Assembly: GCA_020524525.2 (NCBI GenBank)
Contig: CP129018.1
Location: 682,001-746,000 of the forward strand
Direction of reading: 5' to 3'
DNA from: Bacillus tianshenii
GTDB taxonomy: Bacteria > Bacillota > Bacilli > Bacillales > Bacillaceae_N
Length of the DNA stretch: 64,000 nt
The position numbers and the translations under genes are program-made. This document shows, piece by piece, positions 48,887-56,899 of this stretch; position 1 is the stretch's first letter, and each line of letters starts with the position of its first letter. The notes beneath the pieces were generated by a model. It made no database searches. It saw nothing but the letters and a program-made list of their open reading frames with translations, and had not been told where the DNA came from.

Positions 48887-49354
48887 ATGAGGAAGGTAGC
48901 AGTGGGGATTGTGATGTGTGTGATGCTGGCTGCTTGTCAACAAGCTGATGAAACGAGTCAGTCTGTCGATGGTCCGCAAGAAAAGCCATCTTCACCTTCA
49001 GAAGCGGTTCATCAAAATGATGTCATCAATATGCATGGTGAGATTAGCAACTTAAATCGCTTTGAAACGTTTATTGCGAATGTGAAAGCTGATAAAAGTG
49101 ATCACATACGGGTGATAAGCTATACAACGGAAGGGGATCCGATTTTTTATCTGCTGGATTTTGATGGGAAACAGATTGAATACACGTTTGATAATTCTCA
49201 AGATGGCTATGCCGGTTCGGATAAAGGACAGAAAAGCACAACCTGCAAGGACATAACTGAAAACGCGACTACAAATGGGACAGAATATGCATTAGCTGGC
49301 TGCTCGTCAAAAGTCGGGGACACCTTTTATTTTCGTATAGAAAGTAAGGGATGA
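48887..49354 (+). CDS. DUF4362 lipoprotein
   Basis: A 155-residue exported lipoprotein. Signal and lipobox: MRKVAVGIVMCVMLAAC (Cys 17). The mature part after a Ser/Pro-rich linker (NDVINMHGEISNLNRFETFIANV, DHIRVISYTTEGDPIFYLLDFDGKQIEYTFDNSQDGY) follows the DUF4362 pattern; function unknown. Two cysteines late in the protein (STTCKD and LAGCSS) may form a disulfide. AAAGGTGAG precedes the ATG at 48887. Confidence 0.82.
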   Translation: MRKVAVGIVMCVMLAACQQADETSQSVDGPQEKPSSPSEAVHQNDVINMHGEISNLNRFETFIANVKADKSDHIRVISYTTEGDPIFYLLDFDGKQIEYTFDNSQDGYAGSDKGQKSTTCKDITENATTNGTEYALAGCSSKVGDTFYFRIESKG

Positions 49355-49428
49355 CGAATGAGGGAGAGTGGGAACAGACCCTTGCGAATTTGACTGACCA
49401 GCCCCCTTCAAGTGTTAACTTATTAACC

Positions 49429-49457
49429 AACCAAAGATTTCTTGTCTTTGGTTTTTT
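49429..49457 (+). terminator. Intrinsic terminator after the DUF4362 gene
   Basis: AACCAAAGA and TCTTTGGTT arms followed by T5. Confidence 0.8.
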
Positions 49458-49489
49458 ATAATTAATTTTCCGAAAATTTAAAAAATAAA

Positions 49490-49519
49490 TTGACATGTTC
49501 TGCATCAAATGTTTATAAT
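49490..49519 (+). promoter_or_regulatory. Consensus SigA promoter of the transporter leader
   Basis: TTGACA (49490-49495) and TATAAT (49514-49519), spacer 18 bp; the start point would be near 49526. Confidence 0.8.
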
Positions 49520-49525
49520 TTTATT

Positions 49526-49714
49526 ATAGAAATGTGCGGTACCTGCTTCTAGAAAGACTTTCTCTTTCATGGCCAGCGGGTGGAGCGTTCGATTGAAAAA
49601 TGAAATGGATGGAATATTTATTTACTGAAAAGTCTATTCTACTCTGCGGGCAGCAGAGGGACCAATAGATATTTGCCAGTGATATCACCTTTGATATTGC
49701 TGGCTTTTTTTATT
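49526..49714 (+). promoter_or_regulatory. Structured leader RNA A with intrinsic terminator (unrecognised class)
   Basis: Hairpin 1: GAAAGA/TCTTTC (49552-49568). Hairpin 2: TCTATT/AATAGA enclosing CTCTGC/GCAGAG (49633-49669). Terminator: a 13-bp stem from GCCAGTGATATCA to TGATATTGCTGGC (49675-49704) followed by T7. Aligned with leader B (53765-53937), hairpin positions, ACTGA, TATTCTA, TAGA, GCCAGT and the terminator are conserved while stems covary. No known riboswitch or T-box motif is present. It probably controls transcription into the transporter genes by antitermination. Confidence 0.65.
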
Positions 49715-49753
49715 GGGGAAAATACTTTTTCGAAAAGGAGTGATAGTTACAAT

Positions 49754-50851
49754 ATGTCAACACACACGCATTTATCGTTGCAAGGCGCAACAAAGTACTA
49801 TAAGAAATTCAAAGCCGTGGATGATGTGAATCTTGATATTAAGAAAGGCGAGTTTGTGACGATTCTCGGTCCGTCCGGCTCTGGGAAAACGTCTTTACTG
49901 AAGCTGATTGCGGGCTTTGAAGGATTATCGGGCGGAACGGTGCTGCTTAACGACCAAGATATTACGAAGAAGAAGCCGTATGAGCGGAATATTGGGATGT
50001 TGTTTCAAAATTATGCCCTCTTTCCACATATGACGGTCAAAGAAAATGTCGCCTATCCTTTGAAACTGCGAAAATATGCGAAGGATGAGATCGCCAAGCT
50101 TGTCACAAATATTCTCGACATGGTCCACTTGACAGACTTTGTACACCGCTATCCGCACCAGCTTAGTGGTGGTCAGCAGCAGCGCGTCGCACTTGCGCGG
50201 GCGATTGTTTTTAACCCGCCGCTCCTTCTCTTAGATGAGCCGCTCGGTGCACTGGATAAGAAGCTTCGTGAAGTGATGCAGCTTGAGATTAAGCATATCC
50301 AAGAAAAGGTTGGCATCACGACCATTAGTGTGACACATGACCAGGAAGAAGCATTAACGATGTCGGACAGAATTTGTGTCATGAATCACGGCAAAATTGA
50401 GCAAATTGCCCCGCCGGATGAGTTGTATGAACAGCCTAATAACCGCTTTGTAGCTGAATTCATCGGGGAAATCAATTTGCTGTCAGGCAAGGTTGTCGGT
50501 CATGAAGGTGACAGCACGATTGTTAAGCTGCTTGATGATGATTCAGTAACGATTCATACGAAGAAAACGGTGCTCGATGACGAGGTGTACATTACATTAC
50601 GCCCTGAAAATGTCAAGGTGATGAATGGTAATGAACACGCTGAGAACACGCTGCGCGTAAAAGTGCAGGAGAAGATTTACATCGGGGATGCTTTGAAAGT
50701 TAAGACGGAAACCGCTTTTGGTCAAGTGCTGACAGTGAAGGTTCCTGCGTCCTATACAGACAAGCTAACACCTGGTGTAGAGATTACACTTGGATGGGAC
50801 GGACAGAAGTCCACTGCCATTCCGTATGAAAGAGAAGCCGTATCAGTCTAG
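49754..50851 (+). CDS. potA: Polyamine-type ABC transporter ATP-binding protein (PotA-like)
   Basis: A 365-residue ABC ATPase. Walker A GPSGSGKTS, Q-loop LFQNYALFPHMTV, signature LSGGQQQRVALARA, Walker B LLLLDEPLGALD, and a C-terminal TOBE domain (about 280-360) as in PotA/FbpC importers. It energises the importer made by the next three genes. AAAAGGAG lies 12 bp before the ATG at 49754. The first frame (from 49673) begins inside the terminator and is not used. Confidence 0.93.
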   Translation: MSTHTHLSLQGATKYYKKFKAVDDVNLDIKKGEFVTILGPSGSGKTSLLKLIAGFEGLSGGTVLLNDQDITKKKPYERNIGMLFQNYALFPHMTVKENVAYPLKLRKYAKDEIAKLVTNILDMVHLTDFVHRYPHQLSGGQQQRVALARAIVFNPPLLLLDEPLGALDKKLREVMQLEIKHIQEKVGITTISVTHDQEEALTMSDRICVMNHGKIEQIAPPDELYEQPNNRFVAEFIGEINLLSGKVVGHEGDSTIVKLLDDDSVTIHTKKTVLDDEVYITLRPENVKVMNGNEHAENTLRVKVQEKIYIGDALKVKTETAFGQVLTVKVPASYTDKLTPGVEITLGWDGQKSTAIPYEREAVSV

Positions 50852-50863
50852 TGCTTGCATTGT

Positions 50864-50877
50864 TGTAAGTGCTTACA
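50864..50877. promoter_or_regulatory. cre-like palindrome between the ATPase and binding-protein genes
   Basis: TGTAAGTGCTTACA is a palindrome one base off a consensus cre (TG for CG at the centre). CcpA control is possible; it could also be another operator. Confidence 0.4.
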
Positions 50878-50895
50878 TAATAAAGGGGGATGTAT

Positions 50896-51969
50896 ATGAA
50901 TAAAAAGATGTCATTATGGTTGATGATGGTTGCTGTTGTAATGATTTTAGCTGCTTGTGGTGGAAACAAAGCGTCAAATGAAGGTGATGGAGACAGTGCA
51001 GCTCCAGCGCCGAAAGAATTAGTTGTTGTCGATTGGGGCGGTGCTTCTTCTGAAGCGGCTCAAAAAGCAATCTATGAGCCATTTGAGAAAGCAAACGATG
51101 TGAATGTCATTGTCGTATCGCCGACAGATACAGGAAAACTAATGTCGATGGTTCAAAGCGGAAATGTTGAATGGGATGTTGTGAACCATGATACAGATGT
51201 GGCGCTTCGTCTTGAAAATGAAGGAATGCTTGAGCCGCTTGATTATGACGTCATTGATAATACAAATGTTTACCCGCATCTTGTAACAGACCATACAATT
51301 GGTTTGCAGCTTTATTTTACAAATATCGCGTATAACACAGAAGCATTTGCTGAAGGAACACAGCCGAAGACATGGGCAGAGTTCTGGGATACAGATAAGT
51401 TCCCTGGCGCCCGTTCATTATACCGCAGCCCGATGGGAACGCTTGAGTCTGCATTATTAGCTGATGGTGTGAAGCCTGATGAATTATATCCACTTGATGT
51501 TGAGCGTGCACTGAAGAGTCTTGATAAGGTGAAAGGTGATATTAAAACATGGTGGGATGCTGGAGCACAGCCGCCGCAATTACTTGCAACGAAAGAAGTT
51601 GTTGCATCTGCAGCATGGAATGGCCGTATTTCTGCAGCGCAAGAAGAAGGGTCAAATGTTGCCAATGAATTTGGTGAAGCATTGATGATGTCAACGTCTT
51701 GGATTATTCCAAAAGGCGCACCGAACAAAGAGCTTGCACAAGAATTTATCGCATTTGCGATGCAGGCAGAACAACAAGCAGAATACTCGAAGCTAATCGA
51801 TTACGCACCAACAAATCAGCAAGCGCTTGAACTGCTTCCTGAAGATGTGAAAGAACGCCTCGGTCAAACAGAGGAACAGTTAGCATCACAAGTGCCGATT
51901 GATACGAAATATTGGGCGGAAAACTTTGAAGAAGTGAATGAGCGTTTTAACGCATGGCTGTTAGAGTAG
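50896..51969 (+). CDS. potD: Polyamine-type ABC transporter substrate-binding lipoprotein (PotD/PotF-like)
   Basis: A 357-residue lipoprotein: signal peptide with lipobox ILAAC (Cys about 20), then KELVVVDWGGASSEAAQKAIYEPFEK, WDVVNHDTDVALRLENEGMLEPLDYDVI, and KFPGARSLYRSPMGTLESALLADG, typical of the extracellular-binding-protein family 1 used for putrescine, spermidine or related amines. The downstream aminotransferase/dehydrogenase genes suggest an omega-amino acid such as 5-aminovalerate or GABA, or their precursors. AAAGGGGG overlaps an earlier ATG (50890), so 50896 is used. Confidence 0.9.
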   Translation: MNKKMSLWLMMVAVVMILAACGGNKASNEGDGDSAAPAPKELVVVDWGGASSEAAQKAIYEPFEKANDVNVIVVSPTDTGKLMSMVQSGNVEWDVVNHDTDVALRLENEGMLEPLDYDVIDNTNVYPHLVTDHTIGLQLYFTNIAYNTEAFAEGTQPKTWAEFWDTDKFPGARSLYRSPMGTLESALLADGVKPDELYPLDVERALKSLDKVKGDIKTWWDAGAQPPQLLATKEVVASAAWNGRISAAQEEGSNVANEFGEALMMSTSWIIPKGAPNKELAQEFIAFAMQAEQQAEYSKLIDYAPTNQQALELLPEDVKERLGQTEEQLASQVPIDTKYWAENFEEVNERFNAWLLE

Positions 51970-52002
51970 AAATGATTTGAAAGGAGAAGAAGGAGGTATC
52001 TT

Positions 52003-52992
52003 ATGGCGAAGGTGAAGACGGAGGCTCCGGTACTCACGCGAGTACCTCCTCTTCAAAAAAATCAACTTGTCCACATACCAGGCTTAAAATGGTTATTGCT
52101 GATTATTCCGCTCTGTTACGTAATCTTTTTGTTATATTTCTCGATTTTTAGCGTGTTGAAATTAAGTGTAGTTAATGATGCAGGCATGTTCACCATGGAA
52201 TATGTGAAGCAGATTTTTATGAGTCCATTATATATGAAGGTGCTGTGGATTACGCTTAAAATCGCTGGTCTTGTAACGCTTTTCGCACTGTTAATTGGTT
52301 ATCCGATTGCCTATTTAACGTGTATCATTGAGTCGAAGTTTTGGAAGCAGATCATTCTAGGAACAGTGCTTGTAACGCTTTGGATTAGCTTGTTAGCGAG
52401 AACGTTCAGCTGGCAGGTGATCCTGCAGGAGTATGGGGTGCTGAATAAGCTTCTGATCGGCATTGGAATTATCGATGAGCCGCTTCAGCTCCTGTACAAT
52501 ACACCAGGCGTTGTCGTCGGGATGACGCATATCTTGCTTCCGTATATGGTGCTGAGCTTGTATTCGGTTATGGAAAGTATTGATTACAGGCTGATGCAGG
52601 CTGCTCAAGGGCTCGGGGCGCGACCGTGGAAGTCATTTGTACAAGTCTTTCTGCCGCTGTCATTGCCTGGTGTGATGTCAGGCTCGCTTATTGTATTTGT
52701 GCTTGGACTAGGCTACTTTATTACACCGGCCATTCTCGGCGGGCAGACAAATATGGTTATTGCGAAGCTGATTCAAGAAAACATCCAAATGAGCTTGAAC
52801 TGGCATATGGCGTCTGCGTTGTCCTTATTGCTTTTGGTCACAACCTTACTGCTGCTTGGACTGGCCTATTGGGCCTCAAAGCTTTCACCGCTCGGAAAGG
52901 GGAGGGAAATAAATGTGGCTCCGCATTACGGTTGGCATTATTTTAGTGCTGTTGATTCTGCCGATTTTAATTATTATACCGCTTTCATTTAG
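52003..52992 (+). CDS. potB: ABC transporter permease (PotB-like)
   Basis: A 329-residue permease with six helices and the EAA-like loop LMQAAQGLGARPWKSFVQVFLPLSLPGVMSG. Its last about 27 residues (from GKGREINVAPHYGW) run 80 bp into the next permease gene, in another frame; related PotB proteins normally end near this point. This long overlap is unusual and could come from a small indel that removed the original stop, or be natural. GGAGG precedes the ATG. Confidence 0.9.
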   Translation: MAKVKTEAPVLTRVPPLQKNQLVHIPGLKWLLLIIPLCYVIFLLYFSIFSVLKLSVVNDAGMFTMEYVKQIFMSPLYMKVLWITLKIAGLVTLFALLIGYPIAYLTCIIESKFWKQIILGTVLVTLWISLLARTFSWQVILQEYGVLNKLLIGIGIIDEPLQLLYNTPGVVVGMTHILLPYMVLSLYSVMESIDYRLMQAAQGLGARPWKSFVQVFLPLSLPGVMSGSLIVFVLGLGYFITPAILGGQTNMVIAKLIQENIQMSLNWHMASALSLLLLVTTLLLLGLAYWASKLSPLGKGREINVAPHYGWHYFSAVDSADFNYYTAFI

Positions 52993-53695
52993 TTCGGCTG
53001 TTGCATTTGAATTCCCGCCACCGGGCTATTCATTGAAATGGTATGAGCAGTTTCTTGCTAATGAACAGTGGACAAATGGATTTATCCGCAGTGCCGTGGT
53101 AGCACTGTTTACAGCGATTATTTCGACCATTATCGGTACGATGGCCTCGTTAGCTGTTGACCGGTTGAACTTTCCAGGGAAGCAGCTGTTCTTGAATCTC
53201 ATGATTGCGCCGATGATTATTCCGTTAGTTGTTGTCGGGATTGCGATGTATCATTCCTTTTCTGTCTACCAAATGACGAATACGCTGACGGCGCTTGTGC
53301 TCGCGCATTCGATTATTGCGATTCCAATTGTTATCGTCACTGTAACAGCGAAGCTGAAAGGGCTTGACCGGAACTTAGAGCTGGCCGCCTTAAGTCTCGG
53401 TTCAAATCCAGTCGGGGTGTTCTTTAAAGTAACGCTCCCGCTCATTCGTCCAGCTGTTCTTGCTGGTGCATTATTTGCTTTTATTACGTCATTAGATGAA
53501 GTCGTTGTCAGCATCTTTGTCGCTGGGCCGCGCACGAAAACACTGCCGGTTGTCATGTGGGAAAATATGCGCACACAAGTGGACCCGACCATTGCGGCCG
53601 TGTCGTCCATATTGATTGTGGCAACGATTGTGCTGTTCCTTGTCCAAGCTTTCATTACGCACATGGGCGAGAAAACAAAGCAGCGGGCAGGGTAA
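52913..53695 (+). CDS. potC: ABC transporter permease (PotC-like)
   Basis: A 260-residue six-helix permease. Seen: YSLKWYEQFLANEQW at the first periplasmic loop and the EAA motif LELAALSLGSNPVGVFFKVTLPLIRPAVLAGALFAFITSLDEVVVSIFV. GGGGAGGG lies before the ATG at 52913, inside the 3' end of potB. It ends before leader B. Confidence 0.9.
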   Translation: MWLRITVGIILVLLILPILIIIPLSFSSAVAFEFPPPGYSLKWYEQFLANEQWTNGFIRSAVVALFTAIISTIIGTMASLAVDRLNFPGKQLFLNLMIAPMIIPLVVVGIAMYHSFSVYQMTNTLTALVLAHSIIAIPIVIVTVTAKLKGLDRNLELAALSLGSNPVGVFFKVTLPLIRPAVLAGALFAFITSLDEVVVSIFVAGPRTKTLPVVMWENMRTQVDPTIAAVSSILIVATIVLFLVQAFITHMGEKTKQRAG

Positions 53696-53728
53696 AACAG
53701 CAAAATATCGAAAATTTTCTGAAAATTA

Positions 53729-53758
53729 TTGACGTGAAGCTCATCTATAAAATATACT
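53729..53758 (+). promoter_or_regulatory. SigA-type promoter of the gabT leader
   Basis: TTGACG (53729-53734) and TATACT (53753-53758), spacer 18 bp. Confidence 0.7.
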
Positions 53759-53764
53759 TACATT

Positions 53765-53937
53765 ACATTCATTGAAGGAAGACCACCTCTTCCTCAGCCA
53801 CTGAATGACGAAGGAACATAACAACAAAATGAATGAAACCATGTAAACTGAGTATTCTATTTCACTCCTCCACCAAGGAGTCTATCAGTAGAAGCGGCCA
53901 GTTATATCAGCACCTTTGATATAACTGGCCTTTTTTA
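53765..53937 (+). promoter_or_regulatory. Structured leader RNA B with intrinsic terminator (homologue of leader A)
   Basis: Hairpin 1: CATTCA/TGAATG enclosing AGGAAGA/TCTTCCT, loop CCACC (53766-53807). Hairpin 2: ACTGA/TCAGT enclosing ACTCCT/AGGAGT, loop CCACCA (53847-53889). Terminator: a 14-bp perfect stem from GGCCAGTTATATCA to TGATATAACTGGCC (53896-53930), then T6. Terminator loop and 3' arm (CACCTTTGATAT) equal those of leader A. It should gate entry into gabT-gabD. Confidence 0.65.
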
Positions 53938-53957
53938 TTTTAAAAGGAGGGTTTGCG

Positions 53958-55295
53958 TTGAGTGAGATCGTGCAAACAAGACCAGGAATGCGGTCAGAGA
54001 GTATTCATGCGAGAAGAATGGCAGCCGTTCCGAAAGCGCCGTATAACATTACAAGCGTTTACGTGAAATCAGCAAGCGGAGCAACTGTCACAGATGTAGA
54101 CGGCAATCAATATATTGATTTTGCCGGCGGGATTGGCATCCAAAACATCGGTCACTGTCATCCGAAAGTGGTGCAGGCGATTCAAGACCAAGCAGCGCAA
54201 TCCGTTCATACGTGCTTTCATGTTGCGCCGTATGAATCCTATATTGAGCTTGCGGAAAAATTGAATCAGCTTACGCCTGGTCATTTTGAGAAGAAGACGA
54301 TGTTTGTAAATAGCGGGGCTGAAGCAGTTGAGAATGCTGTTAAGATTGCTAGAAAATATAGCGGAAAGCCCGGTGTGATTTCGTTTGAGCGGGGCTATCA
54401 CGGTCGAACGTTATTAACAATGTCCTTAACAAGTAAGGTAAAGCCATATAAGCATGGATTTGGCCCGTTCGCAAATGCGACATATAAGCTGCCATATCCG
54501 GATTACTACCGTGGACCTGAACAGATGACAGCTGAACAATATGATGACTATTTGCTGCAAGCATTGGAGCGGTTCTTCATTTCAGAAGCGGATACGGATG
54601 AAGTCGGTGCGATTATTTTAGAGCCTGTTCAAGGTGAAGGCGGGTTCGTCGTTCCGTCGAAACGTTTCGTGCAGGGTGTGCGAGCGGTCTGTGATAAGCA
54701 CAATTTACTTATGATTGCTGATGAAATTCAAACAGGCTTCTGCCGTACAGGTGAATTGTTTGCGATGAATCACTTTGACGTTGCGCCTGATTTGATGACG
54801 ATGTCGAAATCATTGGCTGCAGGTATGCCGTTAAGTGCTGTAACTGGAAGAGCGGAAGTGATGGATGCGCCTGATATCGGCCAGCTTGGCGGAACATTTG
54901 CAGGCAGTCCAATCGCATGTGCCGCAAGTCTTGCGGTGCTGGAAGTGATTGAAGAGGAAAATCTTGTTCAGCGGAGCAGGGAGCTCGGCGTGAAGATGAT
55001 GAACGCTTTTCGAGACTTGCAAGAACGCTATGACATGGTTGGTGATGTACGTGGACTTGGCGCGATGTGTGCAATGGAGCTTGTCAAAGACCGCACAACA
55101 AAAGAGCCGGCAAAAGAAGAAACAGCCGCAATCGTTACATACTGCTGGCAAAATGGCTTATTCGCATTGAGCGCAGGGTTTTACGGCAACGTCCTTCGCT
55201 TCCTGCCGCCGGTTGTCATCAGTGATGAGGAATTTTCAGCAGGGATGGCAATTCTTGAGCGAGCCTTTCAACACGTGCTGGGGGTGAAGGCATGA
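53958..55295 (+). CDS. gabT: 4-aminobutyrate / 5-aminovalerate aminotransferase, class III
   Basis: A 445-residue PLP enzyme. PLP lysine K284 in TMSKSLAAGMPL, D255 in IADEIQTGF, NSGAEAVENAVKIARKY, and GYHGRTLLTMSLTSK mark the GABA transaminase group. It moves the omega-amino group of GABA or 5-aminovalerate to 2-oxoglutarate, giving succinic or glutaric semialdehyde. TTG start after AAAGGAGG. It overlaps the dehydrogenase gene by 4 bp and follows leader B. Confidence 0.93.
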   Translation: MSEIVQTRPGMRSESIHARRMAAVPKAPYNITSVYVKSASGATVTDVDGNQYIDFAGGIGIQNIGHCHPKVVQAIQDQAAQSVHTCFHVAPYESYIELAEKLNQLTPGHFEKKTMFVNSGAEAVENAVKIARKYSGKPGVISFERGYHGRTLLTMSLTSKVKPYKHGFGPFANATYKLPYPDYYRGPEQMTAEQYDDYLLQALERFFISEADTDEVGAIILEPVQGEGGFVVPSKRFVQGVRAVCDKHNLLMIADEIQTGFCRTGELFAMNHFDVAPDLMTMSKSLAAGMPLSAVTGRAEVMDAPDIGQLGGTFAGSPIACAASLAVLEVIEEENLVQRSRELGVKMMNAFRDLQERYDMVGDVRGLGAMCAMELVKDRTTKEPAKEETAAIVTYCWQNGLFALSAGFYGNVLRFLPPVVISDEEFSAGMAILERAFQHVLGVKA

Positions 55296-56767
55296 CACAA
55301 GCGGCAGTCACAACTGAAACCGTGCTGAACTATATTGCAGGTAAATGGGTTTCAGCGCAATCAGATGAGACGATTACGATTACAAGCCCGATGAATAAGG
55401 ATGAAGTTGTCGGCACGATTCAAGCTTCACGGCAAGAGGATATTGAAGCCGCTGGAGAAGCAGCACGTCAAGCACTGCCTGAATGGCGTCGGATGTCACC
55501 GGTCGCAAGAGGCGATATTCTTCGCAAAGCGGCTGATCTGATGGAAGAGCGGGCTGATGAAATCGCTTCGCTCGCAACGCGTGAAATGGGGAAGCGCCTT
55601 GTCGAGACAAAGGGTGAAGTGCTTCGCGGTGCCGCAATCCTTCGTTATTACGCGCAGGAAGGTATGCGAAAAATCGGTGAGGTGCTCCCATCAGCGAATA
55701 AGGATAATCTCTTCTATTCATTGCGTGTGCCTGTCGGTGTTGTCGGTGTCATTTCACCGTGGAACTTTCCAGTTGCGATTCCAATTTGGAAGATTGCACC
55801 GGCATTGATTTACGGTAATACGGTTGTATTTAAGCCGGCAACTGAAACAGGCGTCACAGCCGCAAAGCTTGTAGAAGTGTTTGAGCAAGCAGGACTCCCT
55901 GCAGGTGTTTTGAATTTTATAACCGGAAAAGGGTCCGTTATCGGTGATGCGATTGTCGAGCAGTCCGGCATTGATGCACTTACATTTACGGGTTCGAACG
56001 CTGTCGGCAAGCATATTGCCAGTAAGGCGGTGGAGCGAGGCATCAAGTATCAGCTTGAGCTTGGCGGTAAGAACCCTGTGATTGTTTTACGTGATGCAGA
56101 CCTTGACTTGGCAGCTCGCTTAACGGTTGACGGGGCAATGAAACAAACGGGACAGCGGTGCACAGCGACAAGCCGGGTGTATGTCGAGCGTCCTGTCTAT
56201 GAGCAGTTCAAAGAAAATGTCTTAAAATATGTGAAACAAACGATTGTCGGAAACGGACTGAATGAGGACGTTACAATGGGGCCGCTTGCTTCGAAAAGCC
56301 AGTATGAAACGGTTCTTTCCTATATTGAAAGTGGAAAAGAAGAAGGTGCCACACTCTTATATGGAGGGAACGCGCTCACAGAAGGCGAGTTTGCGAACGG
56401 CTACTATGTGGAGCCGGCTGTCTTTGACAATGTGACCCATGATATGAAGATTGCGAAGGAAGAAATCTTCGGCCCAGTGCTTTGCATGATGGTCGTTGAC
56501 TCTTATGAGGAAGCACTGCGATATGCAAACGATACCATTTATGGATTAAGTGCCTCGCTGTTTACACGGGACATCGCCACATGTCTCGATTTCGTTCAAA
56601 ACAGTGAAGCAGGCATGGTGCAAGTAAATGGTGAAACAGGCGGTGCGGAACCACAGGCGCCGTTTGGCGGACTGAAGGCTTCAAGCTCAGGAACGCGTGA
56701 ACAAGGGCAAGCCGCAGTCGAGTTTTTTACAACCTATAAAACGATTGCCATAACACCAACGAAATAA
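55292..56767 (+). CDS. gabD: Semialdehyde dehydrogenase (succinate/glutarate semialdehyde type, GabD-like)
   Basis: A 491-residue aldehyde dehydrogenase. Catalytic C290 in TGQRCTATSRV, general base E256 in QLELGGKNP, Rossmann segment FTGSNAVGKHIA and cofactor loop ISPWNFPVAIPIWKIAPAL. GQRCTATSR is also typical of 2-oxoglutarate semialdehyde dehydrogenases (YcbD type), so substrate choice is open. With the transaminase it should give succinate or glutarate. The ATG overlaps the gabT stop. Confidence 0.9.
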   Translation: MTQAAVTTETVLNYIAGKWVSAQSDETITITSPMNKDEVVGTIQASRQEDIEAAGEAARQALPEWRRMSPVARGDILRKAADLMEERADEIASLATREMGKRLVETKGEVLRGAAILRYYAQEGMRKIGEVLPSANKDNLFYSLRVPVGVVGVISPWNFPVAIPIWKIAPALIYGNTVVFKPATETGVTAAKLVEVFEQAGLPAGVLNFITGKGSVIGDAIVEQSGIDALTFTGSNAVGKHIASKAVERGIKYQLELGGKNPVIVLRDADLDLAARLTVDGAMKQTGQRCTATSRVYVERPVYEQFKENVLKYVKQTIVGNGLNEDVTMGPLASKSQYETVLSYIESGKEEGATLLYGGNALTEGEFANGYYVEPAVFDNVTHDMKIAKEEIFGPVLCMMVVDSYEEALRYANDTIYGLSASLFTRDIATCLDFVQNSEAGMVQVNGETGGAEPQAPFGGLKASSSGTREQGQAAVEFFTTYKTIAITPTK

Positions 56768-56821
56768 GTTTGCTGTTACGAGTTTCCCTCAATTCAAAGC
56801 CAGGATTGAACGGAATTCCAG

Positions 56822-56876
56822 AGCCAGCGCCATTCACTGCCTGTTTGTGCGGTTGAATTGTGCTGGCTTTTTATTT
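56822..56876 (+). terminator. Long-stem terminator between gabD and the CoA-transferase gene
   Basis: AGCCAGC/GCTGGCT plus inner ATTCA/TGAAT pairing, about 15 bp in all, followed by T5ATTTT. Its GCCAG/CTGGC base resembles the terminators of leaders A and B but its middle differs. Confidence 0.7.
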
Positions 56877-56899
56877 TACGAGAAAGAGAGGTGGCAGGA

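Noticed and set aside
49526-49714. T-box or glycine/guanidine riboswitch in leader A (and leader B)
   Set aside because: No AGGGTGGNACCGCG T-box motif and no core of the named riboswitch classes; only the hairpin plus terminator layout is similar.
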